Below, piece by piece: positions 51,701 to 64,000 of a DNA stretch of 64,000 nt. How positions within the stretch are numbered: position 1 is the stretch's first letter; each line of letters opens with the position of its first letter. A program made the translations under genes and the position numbers. Source of the stretch: Acridotheres tristis (Eukaryota; Chordata; Aves; Passeriformes; Sturnidae); NCBI GenBank assembly GCA_037013685.1, contig CM072891.1, positions 12,872,501-12,936,500 on the forward strand. Reading direction: 5' to 3'. The notes under the pieces are model-generated. The model saw only the letters and a list, made by a program, of their open reading frames with translations, searched no databases and was not told the origin of the DNA.

Positions 51701-53503
51701 GATTTCACTGCCTCTAACTGTGATTTGATGAATTAATGCTTTTGAGGAAGGGATACCCAGGGGGGAGAAAATGGCAGAGCTCTTCATTTGTTGGTAGTGC
51801 CAGCTTTTAAGTATTAATTGAACTACAATCTTAAAATATGAATTAACTAATATGTTTATATGTATAATTCAAGAACGAGGATACTGTGGGTACACAAAAT
51901 GAATATTTCATTTATTGAAGCCTATCTGGCAACAGCAATCAAAAAGACTAAATAAAAATTGCAAAATCAAACCATAAAAAGTTGTACAGAATTAATTGCA
52001 ATAAATTAAAAACTTTCACTCCACGAACTAGATATTCCTTGACAGTAATTTTTTATGGAAATCAGCTGAATATTTAGTATTGGCCTAAAAAACCCTTTTA
52101 CTTGCATACAATTGCATGAATTATGTTTTGCTCCCATGTCTCACTCTTATTTATAAAACCTTGCAGATAAAATGGATTCATTTCTAGTTCTAATTCTTAA
52201 CATTGTTTTTATACAGGGACTTTCATTATTTACATTTTAATTCAAACGTTTCTGTGAAGCAAACTGGAGAACGGTGGTTTGAGAGAACAGTGTAACAGCA
52301 ACTTCTCTGAATTTTCACTTTTTTTCAATTGTGTTAATCTTGAAATCAAGTTACTGATATTGTGTAGATTTTTTTGTCCTCAAGATGCCTTGTTAGATGC
52401 TCTATGTAAAGACATTTGTCTGTATAAACACATTAATATATTTAGGAAGTGGTAAATCTTAAAAGGACTTTGGAATTCTAATGAGGTATGTCTGAGTTTT
52501 CAGAGCAATGCAGTAGCCTTAAAGAGCTAAGTGTGATCCTTATTCGTGACTAAGTGGAGGGTTATTGAATAATAGCAAGAAGTTATTTTCATCATGTAGA
52601 GCAAAGACAGGCTGCAGGACACTCTACTTCTATTATCTGACCTTCAGAATGAGTATTGATAAATATGAAAGGATTCTGAGAAAAACCTACACTGATTCAA
52701 GGACATAAAAATTTGCTTTACAGTAGGAAATTAAAAAACATAGTTCTAAAATAAAGCAAGTTTTAAAAGCTGGTCCTGCCACATTTTATAGGTATTTCTA
52801 TATGGGAAGTATTTCTTCTTTTAGACAAAGATGTGGCTGGACAATTTTGATTAGAGATGAGGTCTGCTTTTTAACAACAACTCACTGCTGCTGTTGACTC
52901 CTATTATGGCAACTGGTCCAGAAGTAGAAAAGCAAAAAAATTGCATGATCTGAAATTGGAATTGCAGGAGATGCTGTCTTTTCTTGTAACTAGTTTTATT
53001 TCTTTTGGGGATTCTTAACGCAGAAGAATGTTTGCCTTTGGTTTTTGAGTGGGTATGGGTTTTTTAAAATTTGTTTGTTTTGCAGTGATACTTTTAATAC
53101 TGTCTTGCAACTTGTGTCACAAAGTTCACTTGTGCAGTCCCAAATCTGCCACATTAAACTAAATTAATTCGTATTTTAAGGAGGTTGTAATAAAATACAT
53201 CTGCGTGTTGTTTCATGCTATAATCAATCAAGCCAAGTTGATCCTAATTAAGCCATTTATGTGGCCTAAATGTACCACTGGCTCTCATCTAATTATATAA
53301 GGAATTACAGCATATCTATTCTCGGTAAAACAATGGTGTTGGAAGATATTTTGCATGTCAGTAGCATCTTTTAACAGGATAGGAGATAAATGGGAAATAC
53401 TTTCATTTAAATACAGCCATTGTCTAGTAAATTTTCTGATAGCATAAGTAAAAATGTCTATATATCTTTAAAGGTTGATGTATATAACTGTGCTATCAAA
53501 AAA

Positions 53504-53541
53504 TGTTCAGTAAGCAAAAACGTTCAGTAAGCAAAAACGTT
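53504..53541. repeat. 17-base tandem repeat
   Basis: Two adjacent copies of (T/C)GTTCAGTAAGCAAAAA, followed by the first four bases of a third. Only the first base differs between copies, so the duplication looks recent. Confidence 0.85.
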
Positions 53542-54195
53542 GGGATTGTATGCAGTGAATTCTCCTTATGTATTGCCAGTTTAGGTTGAGATTTGATGTC
53601 TGTATAAAATGCAGTTGAGTGGTTGATAATAGTTCCTTGCATGGGCAGGACCATAAGCAGATTAGCAAACATGTTCCATGAGAATTCTTCAACCATGGTG
53701 AAATGCAGGAAGGTAACCTAAATGTGCACACTGAAATAATTCCTTTCCAAATAGCAGGGGCTTCTTTCCCTACATTTCCTTGATAAGGGAAGCTGAAGCC
53801 TTAAAAATCCAAAGAGTGCATGAAGGCAAGGAAAAGGATTCTTGGCTTTGTTCTGTTCAGTGGTAGGAATAATAGATTGCAAATTTCATCACATTCATTT
53901 CAGGCTGTCCATGTGAAATATTACACTTTGAAGCATGACTTTCCCTTTTTCCTAACTTATTGATGTTGCCCTCCACAATGTAGTAGCAAAACTAGTTACC
54001 TGTAGGTTAGTGGTTAATTGCAGACTTTCCTCACGAGCATTAAATCATGGAAGACAAACTGCAGATTGGTAAACAAAGTGTCCATTACAAACTGTAAAAA
54101 AGGTTTTTGCTTAACTGTCACCCTTGTGGGAATTGCTTAATAAGCAAAAAAGCTACAAATTTGCTTAACATTAGAGTTTATTTGATTTTTATTTT

Positions 54196-54221
54196 GAAAA
54201 GTTTTTTTCAAAAAACTTTTC
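54196..54221. repeat. Perfect 12-base inverted repeat
   Basis: GAAAAGTTTTTT, TC, AAAAAACTTTTC: perfect arms with a 2-base centre. A further GAAAAG copy follows 5 bases later. Confidence 0.85.
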
Positions 54222-54564
54222 ACTTGAAAAGTTGTACTGCAGGATGCACAGTAGGGAAAAATAGTGTTTTGTAGTCAACTGAAAAAAATCAGGATATTTT
54301 TTAATATGAAGAGGTGGCATGAGGTAAACTCAGTATGTTAGGTCTCAAACAAACTGCAAAGTTTGAAATGATAATCTGAGTTGTTTGGCTGCATAAATTT
54401 CAGTCCAAACTGAAGCATTGTTAGGTTTTTGGGGAATTATAACCTGCATTCAAGTTCTGAATAACTTCCTAATGTATTACACTGGTCATTACAACGTTCT
54501 AGTTAAGTTATATTACCTATTTTTAAGTCATCTTTAAAGAAGGGTAACCTGAACTGGCAGCTGT

Positions 54565-54705
54565 GAGGTTGAAATCAAGTCATCCAAACCTTGAAAATCT
54601 TGAAAGTGACTACTTCTATTTCCAGGTGGGAGACATCCAGAGCCCTTGGGAATATATCAATTATTATGGTGGCCATTCTTTCTCTTAGTTCTTTACAAAA
54701 GCACA
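54565..54705 (-). mobile_element. Possible diverged CR1 fragment, antisense
   Basis: The plus strand has 'caaaccttgaaaatcttg' and 'atggtggccattctttctct', resembling the middle of the antisense CR1 3' region (an 'accttgaaaatcttcaagg' block and a later 'atggtgaa…ttctttctta' block). Similarity is weak between these blocks. Confidence 0.4.
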
Positions 54706-57700
54706 GGGCTGGGCGTTTCATTTGTTTCAGTGTAACTTCACCAAGTCCTATAAAGGTTTTTGTCTTTTTGCATTTGAGTAATGAATTAAAAGAGAACCTT
54801 AAAATGTCAGCTAATTCTCGAGATATATCTCTTGTCTAGATTTAGAATGTTATATTGAGAAGCTGCTTACAGGCAAATGGTTCTGAATAAAGTTTGTCCA
54901 CCATATGAAATAACTGAAAGTTGTATTAAGACTTTTAAGGCAGAAATAATTTCTTGCATTTTATATTTTTGCTTCTCAATCTTTAGGCATTCAGCCCACT
55001 GATTTATTTCTAGTGTTGTGAACAGATAAGAAATTTGAAAAGCTGCCTTTTATTGCACTGATCTCCTACCCATACTTGAAGACACGCATTAATTTTAACA
55101 TTTAATTTAATTTAGCATTTCAAATGAAACGAAATATTTTATATTAAAAAAATATTTAATATAGTCCCATATTTTTGGCATTGCATGTCCAGGAGTGCGA
55201 TTGTGCTAAAGTTTTGTAGAGAAATGTTTGGAAGATGTTTTCCTTTATCTGGTATTACATAAATCCTGTGACGAACCTGAACAGGTTTGGGTGTTTTTTG
55301 CAAGTATCCTTAACTAAAGTAGTGGTTTTAAGTTTCTAATAATGTGTAAATTAATAATAGTTTATTACTGTAATAGTTATGGAGAAAGCATCTCTATTTC
55401 TGTGATTTATCTTGTTTTTTCTTAATACTTCCATTACATTTTCCCCTTTGACTGAAGATCAGGAAGATTTCCTTTTCCATTATTGCAGACTTACACTCTT
55501 GGTTTTCTGCTTTCATGTTGGTAGACCACATGAAATAGAATGCATCCTTGTTTCTTTCAGATGCATTGTTAAGGTGACGTGTGCCTCGCTGCTATGAATC
55601 TCAAACAATCTCAAATAGAAGGTTTATTCTTTCCTGCTTTATTTATGGGTAACTAAAATGTCCTTTTGTCTACAAATACCTCTAATCTGGACTTGCATAT
55701 GGAGGTACTTTTACTAATTCATTGGAAGAGGAGTCCTCCACATGTTCAGATTAAAACAATACAAGATTGGGAGTTATAAACCACAGTCTCAAAAAGACAG
55801 TAAATGTCTTGTCTAAACTGGGAGTGCTTCTTCACCAGATGCCTGGACAGCCAGCTGCAAATATTAAGCTCCATTGTCATGACCTGTTGGAAACTTCCAA
55901 GTCATGAGATATTAAATACTGTCTTATTTTTTACATGCTGTTACAGGCTCAAGTGTATATCCAGTCAGCATATGCATGCAAGAGATAAATCCCTGAAGCT
56001 GTTGAAGGATTATTATAAAAATAAGCTATTATCTATTCCAGAAAAGATAACCTAATATCCAAAGCAAGTATTTGGAACTATTTTTAAATATATAATAATT
56101 AACATTAGACTGAAATATGAAATCAGCTTCAGTGGAATTGTTTGAAATCAAATTCAAAATTGGTTTTTCATCAATATAGCTCTAATGATCTTTATGTGTT
56201 CCTGAGTTATTTCAACTATCTTTATGTATGATCTTACAAAACATCAATTCTGTTTACTGTTTACTTGAATGACTAGACCTGGGTAACATAGCAAAACCCC
56301 TTTGCATTTATAAAAGTGTATTTTCCTTTGCAAATACATTTCATGATAGTTTCTGGCAGCCAGGGAATTGGAGCTCCTCTTTAACAGGTGCCCCTTTCAT
56401 ATCCACTGTTTAGATGAAATGGGGCATTGTTCAAAAGCAGTTTGAATATATAAAGATAAAAGAAAAATAAATTGCTAGTAAGCTTCTTGATTTCTACCTG
56501 GTTTGATAGTCTTCTGACTGTTCTATGAAGTCCATTTGTGCAATCTCTTCATCTGTAAACTTTCCAGCTGACACGCTGGGTATCTAAACAATTGAGGATG
56601 GAAAAAGCTTTACTTTTTAATGTTCTCTCAAAGTGATGTGACAGTTGCCACAGAAAGCTTCTATTAAACGAGGAGAAGTTTTCAGTAAAGTGAAACAGGA
56701 ATATAGGTCTTTATAATGCAGCTCACCTGAGCTGCTAAAAAGGGAATGGAGGCTCTAAAGGCTTTTGTTTTGTGAGAGACAGAGCTATTGCAAATGCAGA
56801 AATTGTTACACTCGGTTGAGGCCTCTGTCAGGTCAAAAGGGAAAACATTCACAGCAATCTCATCACTTGTTAGGACAGTGAGAGCACTGTTCATCTTTAT
56901 GCCATGGTTTTGATTATCAAAGAACTGGAATAACATGGGAAAATAAATATTACTGCAGGACTGTCACTTGTGTTACAAAGACATGCTAGTAGCTCAGTAG
57001 CTCTGAAAGTTACAGTTTTTGCAGGAGCAGAAAAGACAATCATTAAAGTTTTACTTTTTGGGAGGGAGATGATAAAGCAATCTGTTTACAGATTTATTTT
57101 AGACAAGTTTCTTGTAAGAGCAAAAGTTTTGTCATTGTGCTTTACCTTTCTATCTGCTCTTTTTCTTCTTAAGTCTAAATCAGTTTAAGCCCTGAATATT
57201 GGATGAATTTTGGCCAAATTTGACTAAAATAAATAGGTCTTGTTAAGTTCTCTCAAAAGTTCTCAAAACAGATGAGATGGGTGTGTGTAAAGATCTGCTG
57301 AAGCCAACACTGAGGCCTGTGAGGAAGTGAGAGGCAGTGACTGATCACAGATGCCACTTTTCAACACACAAACACAACCCAGAGAGGTAAGGGATGTGAC
57401 AGCAAGTGAGGGTAGGTGCAAGGGTTGTGCAGGAGAGGATTGGAAAGAATGCAGGAAAAAAGCCTTGAAGTGCTGGGTTGAGAAAAGTAATAGAAGGCGT
57501 GTTGGCATGTTTGAAAACATTTTGGTTCATTCACTCCTGAAGGTATTGTGGACTCAGCCCGTTGAGGTGACAAATGGGACAACACTATCCATATGGCATA
57601 TGAAAGCTGGGAAAAAAAGCACTGCATTTTCAGTTTCTTTGAAACAGAATTGCACCAAATTTATTCAACACCTGTCTGACTTAAAAGGCTTGGTTACATA

Positions 57701-59424
57701 AAGGGTGATTAAAAAATTAGTAAGTGGAACATTAGTGAGAAATAATTCAGAAACCAAGTTCAAAAATTCTGTATTAAAATGGTACAAAGCAAAAGCTTAG
57801 AGAAAAAAAGCATTTCAATATATGAATTGTATTTTACATTGACTACTTAAAAAGAAAAATATTATTTTTACCTATGTCAATTTCATTTTATAGTTCAACT
57901 ATATATAAAGCTCTTATGAGGTAACTTTATTTAAGCTTGCAAATGCCCAGAAGATAGTTGTAGGAGGTGTAGTCTGCATCACAAAACAGATAAAAGCATA
58001 CTTTTACTTTCTTCTGAACTGGTTGACAGTTCATAAAGACAAGCCATAACTTTGCATAGTTTTCATTTTTTACTGTGTCTGAAAATAACAGCAGTGAACT
58101 CTCACTGGTGAACCCTGAACCTGCTGTCCTTTGCACCATGTAACAGGATTCTCTTGAGAGAATTCAGCACAGTCCCCTCACCATGTCCTGTGCTAATCAA
58201 GCAGCTTTCCCAGCACTCTGACATATCTCCTGACATTGAATTTAGACTTGTTCACTTGGGTAAGGTTCCAAATTGGCAGTCAGTCTTTGGTGCTGTAGAG
58301 CCTGGTTAAGTAGATCTGTGATAAGTCTCTGCAAGCTGATATCAGCTTAATTAAGTATGTCATAGAAACAGAAAAGCAGGGAAGCTATTCTGTTTTTACA
58401 TCAGTTTATTCAGTTGTGTTTCTAGCAAGACAAATTGAAATTAAATTGAAATTCTCAGTTACATGCCCTTAGCATGGTGTTCTTTGGCATACTTTTAAGG
58501 ACTTCTTGAAAAAAATTGAAATTAGCTGGTGAATTTTGAAATAATAGGAGAATGAATGATCAAACAGGTTTTCAGTTAACATTGACTAATACTAGTCATT
58601 GCATGGTAAAATGTCAGTCTCCTTTCAGGTAAGAAATTAATCAACACCCAGTGAAAATGCCCATCCAAGTGCAGGCATGACCCAATGTTGAGATGGCAGG
58701 AAGTAAGCTTACCTAAAATGACAAAATTCCAAAGGTCTTTTTGAATCAGACCAAAATTTTTCAGATTTCCAAGAAAAAGAAGTTGATAAGGAAGATACAA
58801 ATAGCAAATGTCTTTAAATGGGCTTTAAATGAGAGTAAATTTGAAAAGCAGATAGACAGTAAGGCTATGCCAAATCACAAAAATTATATATGTCCTGAGA
58901 GCTATAAAGTGATTAAAGCACATTGGGACACTGCAGCAAAGCAAAGTTATACTTTTTATAACACACAGAGCTTATTTCAGTACCTATAAAGTATTCAGTG
59001 GGTCTTCTGGAAATTAAAACTGTCTTACTGATGTATTAGTGTTGAATATATCCAAAAACTGGTAATAAATAAGAACTAGATGGTACAACTGGCATGGGTC
59101 ATCTGAATTAAAATCAGTTTCAGTCCAGGACCTTCCTCCAGAGCATGTTATTATGGTAAGAGTGTTTTCAATATTGCAGCACTTTACAACTCTTGCAAAA
59201 ACACTCAATCTTTGGTTACTCAGTGAAGTAAAATCCAAAACAGGATTAAGTTGCAGAATCTGGAAGACAATTATTTAGGTTATTCCAAACTGAAAAATAG
59301 CACCTGGAATTGTATGAAAGTTAAGCTATAAATAGAATTATAGTGACAAATTTGACAACTGTAAAATAAATCACACTAGATGTAGTAACTTGAAGTACTG
59401 CTGACATGTAAGTTATGTATAACA

Positions 59425-59472
59425 ACTCTAAGAGGTATCTTCTAACCTAAATAATTCTATGATTCCGTGGTC
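59425..59472 (+). mobile_element. CR1 LINE terminal fragment
   Basis: 'ggtatcttctaacctaaata' followed by 'attctatgattccgtgg' is the last part of a CR1 element including its ATTCTATGAT tail. Only about 50 bases remain. Confidence 0.75.
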
Positions 59473-62400
59473 AAATGTCAAAATTGTACCACCACTGAGC
59501 AGAGCATTGGACCTGATTGACATGATGATGCTGCGATTTAAACTACCAACAGGGGAAAAATATGTAAACATCAGTATAGATTATTACCTTTTATGACTTA
59601 TCTATTACTTAACAAAATACACCTGTGAAGTAGGAGAGACTCAATTATTTTACAATTTAGAGAAAATGCAGCTAACAACTGAAATGTGGATTAAAAATTC
59701 ATTCTGTGTTTTAACTTTTGGTTTCATTATCTTCAGTTGAATATTTATATGAATCAGCAATGTGACTTACCATTCTCTAATGTATCTGCTTGTCTATTGA
59801 TCTGACTGAGCTTTGGTTATCTCCTGTATCATTGATTTTAATTGCAGCTTATTTCTGAGTAAAATAAAACAATATCCTGCTATCCAAAAAAGGATGACAG
59901 TTTTTTTAAACTATGCCCGTTGAAAATAGGACAAGCTCATTGCCTATCAAGAATCTTTTCACAAATACCGAAAAAGAAAAAGTGATCAGTAGGGTTAGAA
60001 TGCTGTCTCTTGCCTGCATGGCTGCTGCAGAGAGTTGTTTACTCCTTCAGGGTTACTAAAGAGTTACTTTACACTGTTTTTTTCCAGTGCAAAAGCAAAC
60101 AGTTGCTGTAAGTTTTCCTTTCACTGCATCTTCTATCTCATTCTCTTAAAAGTGGTTGAAGACTAATAGGGAGCTTTTCCTTCATTCAGATGTGATAATA
60201 TAGGTAATGCAATCTAGAAAGCTGCCATAAGATCTCCTGGAATTGTACACATATCTCTGTGTTTGATTATGCAGATGATATTTGTATGTAAGCAATTAAC
60301 ACGCTACAACATCACTGAAATAGCCACGACCATATTTATGATTTGATTAGTAATTTTTAAAAAAGATAACACTCGACCTAGCAGTTAATTTTGAACAATC
60401 GAATTGTTTTTCCTTAATGAAGTACATTTAGCTTGTTTCTGGTTTTGATTTGTACTAAGTCTTGCAACTTCATCAGTATTCAAACAACATATCACATAGA
60501 CTTGAAAGCTGAACTCTGATTTTTTTTCACAATCATCTTTGATATGCTGTGATTTTTGTATTCTTTAATATAGTTTGCTATATATGCTGAGAGTTTTCTT
60601 AGTTATTTCTGGTCAATCTAATTTTCTTCAAAACCTTAAGACAGCCTATGGAGATTTCTAGAAGCATCCTTTAAATAAGCTGGAACAATGTATTGAGTGC
60701 TTTTCAGGGTAGGAATGTCAAATCGAAGTCAGATGGCTCAATCAGCTTTATCAATAGCAAGATTATACAAATGACTGTCTTTACAGACCAACATAATTAT
60801 TCTGTCACAGAACAAAGTTTAAAAGTTTGTCAGTGATGCTGTACTTAATAAAAATTCACCTTTTATATGCAGCTTTGCACCACCTGCTTTTTCCCCTCAA
60901 AAGGTTTGCAGCAGATTTTCTTCTCTAATTTAAGATTGAAGTATTTTCTTTCTTCTCTTGGCAAAGACTGCTATTGTTTTATTTGCCATCCTGTTTCTTC
61001 TCCCGTTCTCAGTTGAGGGGAAAAAGGTAAAAAGGATGGAATCTCAGGCATTCTGTCATACCCTTCCCAAGCTCAACATTTCTTACCTAAACTTTTGCCT
61101 GATACTTCACATCTGCACCAGATTTAGCACTTCCCTTGCTTCCTGCTGCTCTTCTTTATTGCAGCTCTCTGAAGTCATACTAATAAAATATTATCCGTCA
61201 TATTATAAGAAGATTTAAATGCTCAATATTTTTGCTGAATTTATGAACTTTTATTAAATCTTTTCCTGTGAGTGTGATATAATAGATGGTAAAAATATGA
61301 ACTGGCTTCTTGAATTAAAAAGAATCATCCATACCTGTAGTATGGGTAATTCTAAAGAATCCCTTACAGTGTTGATACACAGTGCAGTGATGGAATACTG
61401 ACATATAGATACATCTTGGAAGATAGATTTACAAATCTGGTAAAAATGAATTGAAAATATACCTGAGCATAACAAACATTCCTTATTTAAATAACCATAT
61501 CTCAGGGAGTTACTGCAGAATTTTGACTAGTCTTGCAAAAGTGTTCTTACCTTTGGGATCTTTAACTGTTCTTAAACTCTTAAACTCATTATTCCTTTCC
61601 TGAATTGATTTTTTCAGCATTAAGATTTACTTAGTCATCAACAGTTATAGGAGTTTGATTTGCTTATATTTAAAGCAGTTTTTTTTCCTGGCTGGTGAGC
61701 ACTAAAGGGAGAACTAACCATCTTTGCCAGTAAATACTGCAGACAATGGAAACATTATTTTGGAGGAAATGAGCACACTAGAAATATTAGCTGAAATGTT
61801 CAGTGCTTTAAAAATGTAATGCTTTGTTTTATGTTGTCACGTATTATAATTTATTTCAGTATATGAACGTAGCTTTGAATTATCACTTATGCAGACAGTT
61901 GTGTTTGTGTAATTTGTAAAAACTCTTTAAAGATGTTTAGTGGCTATTTAGCCTTGAATTTAAATCCCATCTAAACCATCTGCATATTTTACTGTAGTTA
62001 ATATTTAAAACATAACAAATTCTTACTTGTATATATATCACATGCTTATATAGTGCTTGTGTTTCTATGGTTATTTAATTTGCCACTTCATAGTTTAAGT
62101 TCTTGAAGACAGGAATTGTCTTCCTCCTCTTCTAACAACAGAGTAGCTAATTCAGTAGTTATAATAATGTGTGAAATGCTGAAATTTACTGCAATAGAAT
62201 GTGGTCAAAAGAGCAGCAGAGCTGTATTATTTTTTAAACAATTTCTTATGCCTTAAAATATTTCTGTGTTTAATTTGTAAACAAGTAACTGAATTTTCGA
62301 CATTTTAGAAAACCATTCTGTCCAGATAAACCTTTGAAAATAGTAATGGTATAGTTGTATGTAAGAAGGTATCAATATATTTACAGGAACCCATTTTATA

Positions 62401-62543
62401 TTTTATTAACTGCCAGCTGCTAAGAATTCAAAAAGCTTAAATTTTGTTTTAATTGAGTGCATTGTTAAATACAACTCATATATAAATCTTTGATTTTTAT
62501 AATAAAAAATGATTTTTATTAGATTTATTAATGCGGTTTCTGA

Positions 62544-64000
<1,457 letters not shown>

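Noticed and set aside
60958..61218. Open frame whose beginning reads like a signal peptide (AKTAIVLFAILFLLPFSVEG) followed by a gtaaaaag donor-like site
   Set aside because: The frame starts at TTG rather than ATG, the string comes from T-rich sequence, and the rest has no recognisable protein character. Possible but unsupported.

Overview
The window reads as vertebrate, almost certainly avian, genomic DNA. It is AT-rich, has no operon-like gene packing, carries several CR1 LINE fragments (the dominant bird retrotransposon, in both orientations) and shows no Alu- or MIR-like SINEs. The only gene I can name is FUT8, the Golgi alpha-1,6-fucosyltransferase that adds core fucose to N-glycans. It lies on the + strand and enters the window without its promoter or its last exons.

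Layout. 1-29620 is AT-rich non-coding DNA, probably 5' leader intron of FUT8 and/or intergenic sequence. It holds CR1 pieces at 1-166, 15405-15520, 21150-21300, 26991-27160 and 27740-28275, plus one well-formed exon candidate at 199-275 that I cannot assign. FUT8 coding sequence is carried by six exons: 29837-30039 (behind a 5' leader starting at 29621), 35965-36080, 36216/36219/36222-36384, 42336-42450, 48324-48561 and 62659-62905. Their phases chain without a break into about 360 residues, roughly 60 percent of the family's usual length of about 575. They cover the cytosolic tail, signal anchor, coiled-coil stem and first half of the GT23 catalytic domain. The HVRRTD-type GDP-fucose motif, the rest of the catalytic fold and the C-terminal SH3 domain must lie beyond position 64000.

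Points of note are a triple tandem splice acceptor (TAG TAG AAG) at the third coding exon, a weak donor on the 135-base intron before it, an extreme local GC peak confined to the fifth coding exon, a CpG-rich solo retroviral-type LTR inserted antisense just downstream of that exon, upstream ORFs in the leader, an exon-like unit near the right end that would splice in frame after the sixth exon and give a truncated enzyme, and an unassigned antisense 102-codon reading frame in the first coding intron. The rest is intron with low-complexity T/G tracts, short repeats and decayed LINE sequence. I found no bacterial-type system, CRISPR array, rRNA or tRNA, and no clear new multi-gene system.
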